From Dryococelus australis (Eukaryota > Arthropoda > Insecta > Phasmatodea > Phasmatidae): DNA of 64,000 nt. The notes under the pieces were generated by a model that saw only the letters and a program-made list of their open reading frames with translations, was not told the DNA's origin and searched no databases. The position numbers and the translations under genes are program-made. Of the stretch, positions 47,385 through 58,845 are shown piece after piece (the stretch's first letter is position 1; each line of letters starts with the position of its first letter). The DNA lies in NCBI GenBank assembly GCA_029891345.1, contig CM057009.1:89389416-89453415 (forward strand), read 5' to 3'.

Positions 47385-47650
47385 GGCCACGGGGGCTGAG
47401 CGGTTAGCCTGCTCGCCTTCAACCAACTGGAAGCGGGTTTAATCCCCGGCCGGGTCACTCCCGGATTTTCGCATGTGGGAATCGTGCTGGACGGTGTCAC
47501 TGGCAGGCGGGTTTACTCAGGGATCTCCCGTTTCTCCTTCCCCTTCTTTCCAGCGCAGCTGCATACGCACCTCAACAGCGCTCATCAGTTCTCAAGACCT
47601 CGCGGTTAAGAGCAGCCCAAATCTTTTCACTCACGTCACTCAAAAAAATT
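47385..47650 (+). mobile_element. SINE, family A copy, nearly full
   Basis: The tRNA-like head is GGGCTGAGCGGTTAGCCTGC with B box GCGGGTTTAATCCCCGGCC. The body has GGGAATCGTGCTGGACGG, GGCGGGTTTACTCAGGGATC and TCTCAAGACCTCGCGGTTAA, ending AGCAGCCCAAATC. Together with the 58.60-kb copy it best defines the family in this window. No clear target duplication is seen; the tail is CACTCACGTCACTC. Confidence 0.8.
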
Positions 47651-48484
47651 AGTTTGGCTGAAATCGGTTCAGTGGTTTTTATTTTAGTATGATAACCTCA
47701 ACACACGTAGCGTCGTGTGCTAATATTACCGCAGCATTACGCGTTCACCTAGGTAAAAACATTATCAGCTTCGAAATCTGTCTAAGTCTGTGAATTTGTT
47801 ACAACTATTCTAGATTGTTCCTATCTTTGTCTTATCTGTTTACTCGGATGTCTTAGCGCTTGTGTTGCGTTATATAGGATGTATCTAAATTCGACCGAGA
47901 AACTTCAAGTGTACGTTAATCACGAGAAAAGAAGTTGAAAACTTATATACGAAACATGGTCTAAAATAAATTCTAAGGGGGGTACACGTTTTTGAATTTG
48001 TAGTAGAAGAAAGAGTTTATTACAGAGCCACTATAATGTACCTCTCTCTGGAATCTTCCCCTCCATTTAATAGCCGCTAAGGTGTGTTATTGGATATTGT
48101 GCGTGCTCCACCTGCCACGTATTGGTTAACATTATTTTTAAAGTAGAACACGAAATACTCGAAAACGGTGATGTTAGGGTATTACACAAGGTGACAGTTT
48201 TGTTAATTGTGAAATGTGGATTAATTATCCATCCTTTAAATCCTGAATAAACTACCGCGATATGGATATTTGTTCCAAATAGGGGTAGTAACAGTAATGA
48301 TTTACATGAAATAATTTGATCACAACAAGTGTTGTGGTGTGTGTAGATCTTTGTTTAGTTACCTATTATCCAGACTATCGGTGTTCCATCTTAAATGTGA
48401 TCTGTAATATTTGCAATAAATAAGTGTTCCAGGTCCAAACTCAAAGATGTGTACGACCCTTAGTATTCACTTTAGACCATAGGT

Positions 48485-48485
<1 letters not shown>
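47651..48485. other. AT-rich DNA, no gene seen
   Basis: No frames or repeats of note. GAAATCGGTTCAGTGGTTT at 47,659 is a phrase common in decayed arthropod repeats. Confidence 0.4.

Positions 48486-48491
<6 letters not shown>

Positions 48492-48521
<30 letters not shown>
48492..48521. repeat. (TA)n microsatellite
   Basis: About 30 bases of pure TA. Confidence 0.9.
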
Positions 48522-48524
<3 letters not shown>

Positions 48525-48870
48525 TACAACTTATTTTTTCGTGGTTTTGTCGGTCGAACTGAGATACATCGTGCATATGGTGTAAGGTATGTTATCAGTT
48601 GCATGTTTAGTGGAAGAGTGGTGTGGCCATTTGCTCTTGCGCCTTTGCATGGAAGAGAGAGACATACGCTTGCGCCACTCATACGTCTTGCACCTAATCT
48701 TAGGGGAACGTGTCGCGACCGTGTGTTAACATCCTTAGGACGATGTCCAACATGCCGCGAAGACATTATCGCACCGGAAAACATTACCCATGGAAACTGG
48801 CCAGATTGCGTAGAATTCAACACTAGCATTGGTTGCTTCAGTGCCTGTAAAGTTGACAGTGAATAACTAG
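48522..48870. other. Unidentified GC-richer open stretch
   Basis: The plus strand is open from the microsatellite to 48,866 (containing HTLAPLIRLAPNLRGTCRD and RCPTCREDIIAPENI) and the minus strand is open at 48,829-48,524. CPTCRED has two cysteines but no RING or zinc-finger continuation. I cannot assign it; a decayed mobile element is the likeliest explanation. Confidence 0.2.
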
Positions 48871-49860
48871 AAGTCGTTCAGCGAATTTACGTATTATTGA
48901 AAAAAATATTGTGCGGATTAGTAAAAAAAATTAATCAGTTCCTTCGCGTCTTATTAACGCTATGTAGTAGCAGGTGTAACATATTGAGGTTTTGTACGAT
49001 ACAAACATTTAAAATGCCCATTCATTCGCAAACCAAACGGTCGAACTAGTTCAAATCTCCGCCCATATATAGTACATGCTGTCTACTTTGGAATGAACGT
49101 AGGCTTTCTCGCGTCAATTTTTCAGTACATGCGAGTTTTAACACATTCATGCAAAAGAGATCCTTTATGAAGATCACGGGTAAATCATCCTTACATATTA
49201 ATACATTTGATCTGATAATTGTTACGGTTTGTAACGGTATTGATTTGTATTCAGAATAACGTTATTGTCATGACAACATCTAGTAACTTTCCTGGCGCGA
49301 ACATGTTTCTCGTGCTTTTATACAAGTCGAAACTAATGCTATTTGTCTATAAAATTGTTAATTACTTCGATTAAACTGTGGTCGAAATGTTACGGTGGTT
49401 GTATTGCGTTGTGATTCTCTGAGGTCAAGTTTTCTCTTTTCTTTACGCACAGCAAACCGATAAACGTTAGGCATTAATTAGCTTTATCACAAACAACGAA
49501 ACTCGAGTGCTACAAATTTAGGAAATAACAAAACCGCCCGAAATCGTTACATTGCACGCTTATCATGGAATATTAAAAAGTGATATTTACACGTGTTTAT
49601 CGTTTCCTGAATGCTCGTTCAGTCGTTTATTGTATTTGAGCTGACACGGGAAACCATATTAATACATAAATTAGGTAGGTCTATATATTCGCGTAATTTT
49701 TAAAGCACTGAGTACGTAAAATATTTGCATGGATGTTATTTATAAATTTTTTCGAAGATGTTTTACATAAATTCACGCTACAAGCCTGATTTTAACGTGC
49801 TTAGTAACGAAATAACTTAACATTTCATCTACGACTGTCTTGTGCCTACGACAAAAGAGA
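48871..49860. other. AT-rich DNA, no gene seen
   Basis: No repeat or protein recognised. Confidence 0.45.
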
Positions 49861-49867
49861 TATTAGT

Positions 49868-50005
49868 CCACTGTCGGCAGGTTTTCTCGGGGATATCCCC
49901 CCCCCCACGCCCTTGCCATGTGGCGCTGCTCCATACTCACCTCGTTTCGCCCTTATCGACTCTCATGACCTCGATGTTAAGAGCAGGCCAAATCTATCCA
50001 CTCCA
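49868..50005 (+). mobile_element. SINE family A, 3' half
   Basis: CGGCAGGTTTTCTCGGGGAT, ATACTCACCTCGTTTCGCCC, CTCATGACCTCGATGTTAAG and AGCAGGCCAAATC match the second half of the family A copies. The tRNA-like head is missing, as in a 5'-truncated insertion. Confidence 0.7.
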
Positions 50006-50204
50006 CTAGCTTGTTTATATATATTTAAAGAGTTAATTCTGAAAGTACCTCTAGACTCAACAAACTTTTGAAATTACACTGCTGTACAGACAAGACAACG
50101 GAACTACGAACTTATATTTTCGTCACGATTTCAATTCTGCCGAAATTTACAAAATCAATATTGTGAGGTAAATACGTGTTCGTTATACAAGTTGTTACGT
50201 CTGT

Positions 50205-50345
50205 ATCCTCTTATGACCTCGCTGTCGACGAGACGTTAAGCCCAACTACCTAAGCTATTCACGGTAAACTGAGCAATTTTGAAAGCCCTGCGTAAGATCT
50301 TCTTGCATGCACGTTGTGTAATCTTCCGCCTTATGTAATATTAAC
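50205..50345 (+). mobile_element. SINE B 3' fragment joined to MITE G fragment
   Basis: TATGACCTCGCTGTCGACG and AGACGTTAAGCCCAACTACC (50,211-50,252) match the 3' tail of the SINE at 18.87 kb. From 50,255, TTCACGGTAAACTGAGCA, TTTTGAAAGCCCTGCG and TCTTCCGCCTTATGTAA match the left end of the MITE-like element at 51.89 kb. The two are directly adjacent. Confidence 0.6.
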
Positions 50346-51355
50346 CCATTTTGCAGAAATCTATTTTATCGTCATCATTTCGGATTCATAGCAAGTACTG
50401 ACAATGCACGATTGTAGGAAATTCACATTTCACGAGTTCTTTAATTATTTTTGTGCGTAATTATAATTGTGTGTCAATTGCTTTTTATTAAATGTCGAGA
50501 ACACATAAATATTTTATTAATAGGTTCTCAACATTTCACAGCAAGCAGATAACACGCAATATAAATTAACGTACAAAAATATCAAACAACACTTAAAATG
50601 TAAATTAGTATTTTACGTGCAATTTCTAAGGGAATGTTGCTAAGTCAAGATATCTTGTCGATTGTTTCTTTAAAACTGACGCAATGAGAAGGCACTTAGT
50701 TTAACAATGATTCCCCATTTGACGTCCATAGCTGCTGGCTTGGTAGGCAGGGCCGTTACGGAGAAAATGTTCATAATTCTACAAAGAAATTATATAACAG
50801 TTTTTTTAAAAACTGATTGGGCATTTTTATTGAAATTTTAAACAAATTTTATTACTAAACCTTAAAATCTGTAAAAACAAAACAACAAATGTTTAAGGCT
50901 ATTGAAGGGCCTTAAGAGGAACATGTAGCTGCGCGTCCAAGGTCAAGAAGCGAGGTAGCTATACTGGCGACCCTAAAAACTCTCTTCTAGCGCCTCATCG
51001 CTCCTACGCGAAACGCGTTAAGTGTTTCCGTCCTAACGCTTTACTGTGTAAACTAGATCTGCAACAATGGGATTTTATTACACGCGATGAAAGTACACAG
51101 ATAAAACTACCTGCGTATAGTCGTACTTTTAACTTACCACTTAAAGAAACTTCATAGGCAAGCTTTAAATATGCGATATTTGACCACTTCACGATTTTTT
51201 TTCTCCGTTAATACACTTAATATGATAAAAGTGAAACGATAGCGACATAGACAATAGTTTTTTTTTTTTTATCCTTTCTGGCAAAACATCGTATTTCCAG
51301 AACATTTATTTACCGAGACCCGCGTTTACGCGCAAACAACGATTTGACAGAAAAC
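50346..51355. other. AT-rich DNA, no gene seen
   Basis: Frames such as 51,192-51,004 (minus) have no motif. GC rises from 51,290 toward the CpG island. Confidence 0.45.
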
Positions 51356-51364
51356 GTTTCAGTA

Positions 51365-51720
51365 CATAGGACCCTTAAGAGAGCGGGGGTCGTCGGCGCG
51401 TATTAGCCGCGCACTTTGGAAGGTGGTAGCGCGGCTGTTCGGGTTGAGGGGTGTCGTTTCGTCGGCGCTGGCGGCGTCAGCTGGCCGTGTATCAGTCATT
51501 AGAAAGCGACGTCTCGCAACAGCGCCGCCTGCTAGCCGGCTCGAGCGACAGCTGGCGTTACATGTTCGGCGCGACACGACGCGACGCCCTGCGCCCCTGG
51601 GCTTCATAACTCATTAATTACCGCGGCCGCGCCGCCCCGCTGCACAGCGCCGACGTAGCACGGCAGACTTCACCCCGAGGCGCGGCTACGGCCACCGCCG
51701 CGTTTACACGCTCCTCGCGG
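51365..51720. promoter_or_regulatory. CpG-rich island
   Basis: By eye there are about 54 CpG dinucleotides in about 340 bases, in a region that is otherwise AT-rich with few CpG. It includes GCGGCCGCGCCGCCCCGC and an AT gap, CTCATTAATTA, that contains a TAATTA homeodomain-type core. Both strands are open (51,423-51,617 plus; 51,607-51,359 minus), which is usual for GC-rich DNA and is not evidence of a gene. In insects such islands often mark promoters or untranslated first exons escaping methylation. No TATA is near. It might instead be a young GC-rich transposon. Confidence 0.5.
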
Positions 51721-51890
51721 TTAACTCTAAGAAATTATGTGTAATTTTGCCATATCGGTGTATACGTACAGTAACAAATTGCGAATGGTGAAGTGTTTTT
51801 CCCATATATCAATGGTATCGTTCCTACAGTTGCTCACGAAAGAGTCAAATGCGTATAAAAGTTCCCGACTTTGTATAGTAGCGATGATAA

Positions 51891-52312
51891 ACGCAGTTCA
51901 CGGTAAAATGAGCACTTTTGAAAGCCCTGCTTAAGACCTACTTGTATGCATGTTATGTATTCTTCCGCCATATGTAAAATTAACATTGCCACGGGCCTCA
52001 TCACTTTATTCATGCGTCGGTCAAGTAAAACTGCGAAATTTCTAGGAAAGTAATTATTATAAAAATCTGCTAATTTTCACATACCTATACATTAAAAAAA
52101 AACAGAAAGCAAAAGAAATAATTAGTGCTATCACAAACGGCTACCTAACACTTTTTATTTGACATTAACATATGGAACTATTTTCCATCCACCGTTACCA
52201 ACTTTACTGGGCGAATGTCACTCAGTGCGCCTATTAAAATGTACGTGTTCGGGGGTAGCGACTGTTTTCCAAGGTTAATTTTAAAAGTGCTCACTTTATC
52301 GTGAACAGCCCT
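51891..52312. mobile_element. MITE-like element G, full copy (about 420 bp)
   Basis: The left end GCAGTTCACGGTAAAATGAG CACTTTT and the right end AAAAGTGCTCACTTTATCG TGAACAGC are inverted copies of about 25 bp. The interior has TCTTCCGCCATATG, GCGTCGGTCAAGTAAAACTG and CACTCAGTGCGCC. There is no frame. Fragments lie at 50,255, 53,690 and 54,590, all on the same strand. The target duplication is unclear. Confidence 0.7.
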
Positions 52313-53685
52313 TAAACATTCCCATATTTTCAGCTTGATACGTAGTACTATTTTCATACACTGTATAGGTTTAAAACTTTCATTACAGTTTAGAATGTTT
52401 AGAGGAAAGTTTTTTTTTTCTGTGTATTGACGTGAATACGTCTTTAAATTTCAAACCTTATTGGGGGAGGCAATCCTAAAAATACGATGATAACAAAATC
52501 GGGCTCGGGGGATACGATTTGGCATTGCAGCTCCGAAACAATGGTCTACATTCAAAATTCAATTACACCATTCTGTTGACAAAGGATCAAAGGATATGTT
52601 ACGTTGAGTGAGGACTGTGGAGCATAGCGTGACGCGTGGTTTGGGGGGGGGGGGATGGCGCAATTTTGAATTCGTTTTGCCGCGTCTCATAAATTCCGCA
52701 TAGTATAACTTTTGACTAGGAGAAGCTACGACGTTCGTTTGAGTTTCAATCGACATTTCTCGTCAAGATCAATCGATTTCGTGTATAAAAACATTTGTGT
52801 GGCGTGGTTATGGTGTAATTGTATGCGTTTAATATAAAAATTAAGAAAACTTAGCACAATTTTGGACTATAGACGTCAAAAAAGCCAAGTCGAATTACAG
52901 AAATTGTATACTGTTAGAAAGAGCATCTCAAAAGCAATCCAATGATCCCCATAAAACCCCATATGATCGAGTGAAGCGGTGCCGGGAACGTAAAATAAAC
53001 ATCATGGCGTCCGAGCGCGTCAACGTAGACGTATTCACGCAATACAAACGGGCGTATCCCCAACACAGGCAAACCTAATTTTACTACCTCATATTTGTAC
53101 CAAACGTTGTCCAAACTTGTGCGAATTGTATGCGATTCCATTATCCCAGAATAAAAGATATTTCACACTATTTATTTTTTTAACAATTAAGTCTACAATC
53201 TAAAATGTTTGTGTTCTGCTGCAGCTATAAAGAGCCATACTAAGTTTTACAAATAAAAAAATTTAGAATATAAATTGATGCCATAGGCTGCCACGTGACA
53301 CATATTTAATCTCCAAATAACAGCCCATACACATGAAAATAAATGTCATATATAAAGACGTTTGTGCATATTTTAAACTTTTAAAATAATGGATTGTTAT
53401 TTTGTGATTATATATATGTCACGCAGTAGCCTGTGGCATTAATTAACATTGTAATTTATTTTTAATTGTAAAAATTAGTTATTATTTATTATAATGCTTT
53501 CAGAAAAACACAGCATTTTTGAATTTGGCATCAAATTATGCAAAAAGAAATATTTTAATTCCAGGCAAGGGGCATCACACACAATGCGTACAAGTTAAAC
53601 AGCGTCCGGTACAATAAATGCAACAGATATTGTTCATCCTGTGCGTAACTCGTAATTATTATAAAGTAATAAATGTTTTGGTACC
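52313..53685. other. AT-rich DNA, no gene seen
   Basis: It has a G run at 52,642-52,652 and short frames without motifs on the minus strand (52,756-52,559; 53,141-52,914). A 53,141-52,914 frame begins MESHTIRTSLDNVWYKYEVV but shows no known domain. Confidence 0.4.
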
Positions 53686-53689
53686 TGAC

Positions 53690-53780
53690 ACCTTTAAGTG
53701 AGCATATTTCAATGCTCTGCTTAAAATATATATTCCTCCTCATTTGTGTATCCTGCCGTAATATGTAAAACCAAGATTAC
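53690..53780 (+). mobile_element. MITE G fragment (left end)
   Basis: TAAGTGAGCATATTTCAATG, CTCTGCTTAA and ATCCTGCCGTAATATGTAAA follow the left part of the 51.89-kb element with moderate divergence. Confidence 0.45.
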
Positions 53781-53784
53781 GCTG

Positions 53785-54310
53785 AGAAAAAAAATTTTTC
53801 TTGACTAATACAAAGTTTGTTGGGGGCAACCAAATGAATCGTTTCTTTAGGGGCAGTTAACTGTTTTGTTGCTGAAACCAAATTATTCGACTGTTCATAC
53901 TTGGTTGCCACAAGCTTGTAATATTATGGTTGATTCAACTAAATATTTGTAGGATATCTAACAGTTTCGTTTGTTATAAAAAGTACTGATACCACGACCG
54001 GGTTTCGAACCCTCAACGTACCCACCGAACCGATTTTAGCCTTAGCAATATTCAACATGTATGTACAATTCATATATTAAATATTATGGTTCGCACACAT
54101 TCCAATATTTTATTTATGAAATGTACAAAAATGTTTTTAAGTTTTACAGCTTTAATTTTTGTTTCCTGTTGAAATTAATTCGTTGGGATTTGTTTCATCC
54201 ATTATTAAGAATCAATACATGCCCAAACCAGGACTGTTCTATTCTAATTGTCACGAAATTTACAAACTAACTCTTGAAACGTATATTCACACGAAGCCAA
54301 ATAAAATGGC
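53785..54310 (-). repeat. Composite repeat with tRNA-like core, second copy
   Basis: On the minus strand: H-part (54,310-54,065; TCAACAGGAAACAAAAATTA, TGTAAAACTT), tRNA-like core (54,050-53,985; AATCGGTTCGGTGGGTACG and AGGGTTCGAAACCCGG), E-part (53,980-53,785; AATAATTTGGTTTCAGC, CATTTGGTTGCCCCCAAC, GTCAAGAAAAATTTTT). This is the order seen at 17.39-17.89 kb. The plus-strand frames at 54,061-54,425 run across the H-part and are not credible genes. Confidence 0.55.
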
Positions 54311-54589
54311 CCTATTAACCTACTGCCAACAAATTGCATGCCAGTTCTGTACCAAGCTGATTTTCTTGCCGCAAATAATTCTCTTATATTATCCCTCAGA
54401 TTGTTCTAGGAAACACATTGCTTAATTCACTTCGAACGAAAGATCAATTTGACTATACTATGATAATAATGACTACTTCAACAAACCCCCTATTTGTTGA
54501 ACGTACTTTAGAAATACTTGGGTATACTAAACAAACATAAATAATATTGGGGGGAAAAAAAGCTCGGCTCAAAAAATGATTTTGCGTTA

Positions 54590-54905
54590 GATCTATTTTT
54601 AAGTACGTCGTGCATTCTTCCACCGTATGCAAAATTAACACTGCCATGGGCCTTATCACTTTGTTCACACGTCGGTCGAGTGAAACTGTGAAATTATTCG
54701 AAAAGCAAATATTTTACAAATCTGCTCATTTTTTACACTTTGCTGCATAAAAAACCAGAACGCGAAAGAAATAATTTAAATTTTTTCAAATGGTTGCTTA
54801 ACACTTTTTATTCGACGTGAAGATAAATAATTACGTACTGGGCGCGTGTCACTCATTGCGCCCGTTAAAACATATATGCAGGAGGGGGCAGTGACCCTAG
54901 AATAA
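54590..54905 (+). mobile_element. MITE G, partial copy
   Basis: GCATTCTTCCACCGTATGC, CACACGTCGGTCGAGTG and TGTCACTCATTGCGCCCG match the interior of the 51.89-kb copy in order and spacing. Both inverted ends are degraded. Confidence 0.65.
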
Positions 54906-55310
54906 TCTACCTCAGCAGTAGCTCGCTTACCATGCCGGGGGAAATTTGTACCGCCTTATAGGTATGAAGCATTTGCAAAGCAACGGGTTCCGAACGGAAA
55001 ACTTAACGAATTGTGAGTGTTTAGTTCAGAGTGTTATATATTTAAATGGTTTGAAGAGACAAGAATTTATTATCTTTAACAGTTGTGTAATTACTACTTT
55101 AAAAGTTACCATCGTAATATCCTCAGGCTATTTATTTTACAGCATTTAAATCTTAAACATAAATACGTATATTCGTCAATTAACAAACCATATTACCCAC
55201 GTAACTGATTTTACAAAATCTCAAGTAACAAAAGTTATGGTCAGCGTAGGTGAATTATAAAATGTTTTATTATTAATTTAAACACTGTTTTATTTTTAAT
55301 TTGATTTCAG
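54906..55310. other. AT-rich DNA preceding an exon candidate
   Basis: No repeat or protein is seen. It ends in TTTTATTTTTAATTTGATTTCAG, a good acceptor. Confidence 0.35.
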
Positions 55311-55380
55311 AAGCTCCTGTTTTCCCAAGAAGCGCGTAGTGATTGAATAGCTTAAAGGAAGAAATTGCATTTGCTAACAA
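55311..55380 (+). other. Candidate exon with stop codon
   Basis: The acceptor AG is at 55,309-55,310 and a GTGAGC donor at 55,381-55,386. If the exon at 46,725-46,777 is joined to it, the split codon becomes AAA (K) and the frame continues SSCFPKKRVVIE to TAG at 55,348-55,350. A basic tail after a membrane segment is plausible. The other two frames also stop early, so only a terminal-coding or untranslated role fits. It is weak alone. Confidence 0.25.
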
Positions 55381-56265
55381 GTGAGCTCATCAAACCTGGA
55401 GACGGCTCACTGGGAATGAGCCATCTTTGCTCGAATTTCCTTTTCCAAAGATCTCTACAACTCGCAAAGGCAGCGAATAAAGTTGTTACAAAATGCGCCC
55501 CCTCCAACTAAATAGCAAATGATTTGGACTTCGTAATTCGAGAGGAAGGGGTCTAAAGTAAGTTTCAACGGATGAACAAATTTCCCTGCGTACAGATATT
55601 TGAGCCAAGAAGACAGTTGAGACGGGATGTAAGGTGCAGACAAGAGCCGGGCAGATTTAAAAATTAGCATGTAGTTATATTGTAGTTCTATACGGAATTT
55701 AAAACTCTATTATTTGCAGGTCTTGCTTGTAAGATTGAGTTTCCTGTGAGTTTAATACATCCAGAGACGTAATGCAGTGGATTATAATAATATTAGACAA
55801 TTTGCTTTAATACTGTTATGGTATCGATTATTCGCTATTTTTAGACAATTTACAGTATCGTAAATGTTGATGACTACAACTTAATATTATTGCATCAATT
55901 ATCTAAAAAATATTTATAGACTTCAGTGATACTTATAATTATTGTTATGTAAACTTATTTTCAATCGAGAAAGTATACATACTAACAGATATTTATTATA
56001 GATACGTAACAAATTAGCGCTCGTAGCGTTGGACTAAATGTGACCATAAAACGGTACAGCAATAATTTGAAAGTGAAAGTAATTGTTAACATAAATTCCG
56101 AAATGTTTCTTCAAATTTGGCTGGTAAACGTTACATGTTGCAACCATCTAAAGATAAGTATGAAACTGCTCTATAACAAGTGCACTATGGTACAAGTAAA
56201 TGTAAAAATAAAGCTAGCCACTGATTACACGAATTGTAAGGGTATGTTTACAATCAGAAACCATG
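55381..56265. other. AT-rich DNA, no gene seen
   Basis: A short plus frame (56,040-56,270) and a minus frame (55,670-55,455) have no known motifs. Confidence 0.4.
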
Positions 56266-56269
56266 TGTA

Positions 56270-56522
56270 ACCACATAGGTTGGTCGGTTGAGCGATTTTG
56301 TTCAGAGCTTAACAGTGAAGTCTTGAGCGCTGGTGAAGTGAGACTGGCGTGCCGGAAGAATGCAAGAGTGGGGGAAAGGAGTGCCACAAAAAACCCGCCA
56401 GCCAGTGGCGACACCCGCCACATTTCTTAGATATAAAAATCCCAGTGACCCCACATTGAATCGAGCCCGGTTCGCCTTGGTGGGAGGCGAGTGGTTTGGC
56501 TATTATACCAGCGTGGCCCCTT
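56270..56522 (-). mobile_element. SINE family A copy
   Basis: On the minus strand: GGGGCCACGCTGGTATAATA at the head, CTCGCCTCCCACCAAGGCG, GAACCGGGCTCGATTC (B box), GTGGCGGGTGTCGCCACTGG, GGCGGGTTTTTTGTGG and CACTTCACCAGCGCTCAAG. Part of the 3' end is diverged. The order is as in the 47.39-kb copy. Confidence 0.75.
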
Positions 56523-57894
56523 TGTGTAGGTGATCATAACTGCGTGATGTACTGATGTGTATGTTTCAAAGCCACAACAATACGAAATATCATAAATAAG
56601 AGCTGCATAAAAATAATTTACTTTTTATATATGTTTATTTACCCGGGATAGCAGGAACTTGAATTTTACAGCTGGGTATTTGAAGAATCTTAATTTAGAG
56701 TACAACAAAAGCATGCGGCTGAGATGAGGATGCAAAATCCATTGGAAATGTTTAGAAATGTTTTGGTAATTATGAAGTAATTTAAAACATAAAAATTTAA
56801 ACTTCGTAAATAATATTTTTAATATTCACTTTTTTAAAAGATGAATACTTAAAAAGATATATACGTTTAATACTTTGGTCTGTAATAATTAAAATTTCTG
56901 AGTAAATATAACTTACGCTTAAACTTACTGATATTAAGTATAAAAAAAAACCACTTACGTGGAAGAATTGAACATGTTGGGCCATTGTTTTTATCCAGAA
57001 AGATTACTACGATCACCGTTAAAATAATGATAAACTTTGAGAGAGTTAATACAGAAAATATTTGCCATGTTAAACTGTAGAACTGTAGTTATTGTATGAT
57101 AAATTATGTATTTTACACATGAACAAATCTTTTACGATACGTTGATTATTAATTTTAAAATGCCCTTTTGTAAATTCAGGTGAGAATGAATGTACTTTCT
57201 TTATTACGCTCCTTATTATTTTACAAATAATGTGTAAAATACAAAATATAGCTACCACACTTAGTGTTTTGTTTATTAGTACATTTTAATGTATTGTTAT
57301 TTATTGGTTGCAGTGCTAATTATTGAAAGTATTTTGTTTAATGAATGAATTTTTTACAGTTATCACCTTTATTTGTAAAAAAAATTAAGTCTCACTTGTG
57401 AGCCAGTGAAAACTCAGCCAATCGAAGTTTTGTCTATACTGTACACTGCAATCTGAGAGACTTAGGTGTGTGAACCAACCACCTGCTCAAATTCATCCCA
57501 GTGAGTTCACAAATCTGCTCTTGCGTCAGTATTATAGTTATAATTAGTAGTTAAGCAATAATTATAAATTTAAATATAATAAATAGAATATATAGTGATA
57601 TTAAGGAACTTATATCACTGTAATTCCTTCTCATAACCTCAGAAACTGCATGGAATATCTCTGGAATGGTCGAACTTCTAGCCCGTATTCAGCATGATGT
57701 TCAGCATCACGCAAAAGAAGGGTTACTTTTCTCAAAGAAACACATAAAATATATTATTTCTGAGGGAAAAAATTAAATATGTCAGAGCGAGGATTTTATA
57801 TTACAAAATATGGAATTCCCAATAAGAGAAAACATTGTATCTATTTTAGAAGCGGTCAAGACGCACTGTGTTTCACGAAATCATTTCTATGTTT

Positions 57895-57896
<2 letters not shown>
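56523..57896. other. AT-rich DNA, no gene seen
   Basis: No motif is recognised in its short frames. Confidence 0.45.

Positions 57897-57955
<59 letters not shown>
57897..57955. repeat. (TA)n microsatellite
   Basis: About 59 bases of pure TA; frames through it (YIYI) are not genes. Confidence 0.95.
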
Positions 57956-57959
<4 letters not shown>

Positions 57960-58600
57960 ATTTATGTGTGAGTGAAACGAAAAATAATGTACCGAAATAT
58001 TATTAACATTAGCTTTACAAGAAAGAATAAGGAAAGTCCCAGCAAGGAGGCAATATTTACCTTTCATTTAAATTCTATGTGACGAGTTACGATTCAGTTA
58101 GTTCACGTTTGTGCAATCCATGAACATTTATAAATTATGCTGCCTACTTAGTGGTTCGCAAGAAACTCGAGAGGAAAGTTAAGGACTGTGCGTGAAAGCC
58201 TGAATGACGCAGATGTTACTCATTTGTTTCGCAGGGCGAAATTGTAGGTAACGTAGAAACTAGCAAAAAATTAACAACACAGCTCAGAAAATAACGGGCG
58301 ATGGAAAACTAACGCTGAGCACAAAAATTAAACTTAAAATTCTGGACACATGTGTACCTAATAAACTAAAAATAGTAATCCGCGGATTTTTTATGGCAAC
58401 TAAGAGCACATTTTCTTGTTTTGCACCCCACAGATGAGGCCAGCTTACTGATATAAGTGCTCACTTTTGAATCCTCCAGAAATAAAACAAACAGTAGCGA
58501 AGTCAATTCTTTAACCGTCACATAGAATTTATGCTCTCAGGTGAAAACATCTCGCCTAAAAGACAATGGTTTGTATATAAATCAAGCATCCCTCTATACC
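57956..58600. other. No clear gene
   Basis: An acceptor-like TTACTCATTTGTTTCGCAG near 58,234 opens GEIVGNVETSKKLTTQLRK and a stop; it is an exon-end candidate with no further support. Confidence 0.25.
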
Positions 58601-58602
58601 AG

Positions 58603-58845
58603 ACGGGCCACGTTGGGTGAGCGGTTAGACTGCTCGCCTCCCAACAATGCGAAGCGGGTTCAATCCCTGGCCAGGTCACTCCCGGATTCTCGCAATTGGG
58701 GATCGTGCCGGACGATGCCACTGGTCGCCGTGTTTCCTCGGGGATATCCCGGCACTGCTACATTCCCACCTCATTTCACCCTCACCAGCTCCCAAGTCCT
58801 CGTTGTTCAGAGCCACCCAAATCTCTCAACTACAATAACTTGACA
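58603..58845 (+). mobile_element. SINE family A copy, nearly full
   Basis: Head GGGTGAGCGGTTAGACTGCT with B box GCGGGTTCAATCCCTGGCC. Body GGGGATCGTGCCGGACGATG, CCTCGGGGATATCCCGGC, CTCCCAAGTCCTCGTTGTTC; end AGAGCCACCCAAATCTCTC. It is the best-preserved promoter region of the family here. Confidence 0.8.

Noticed and set aside
51359-51617. Arginine/alanine-rich frames on both strands as a gene
   Set aside because: GC-rich DNA lacks stop codons by composition; both strands being open is not evidence of coding.
54061-54425. Plus-strand frames of 69 and 88 codons
   Set aside because: They cross the H-part of a dispersed repeat that lies in other copies without an open frame.
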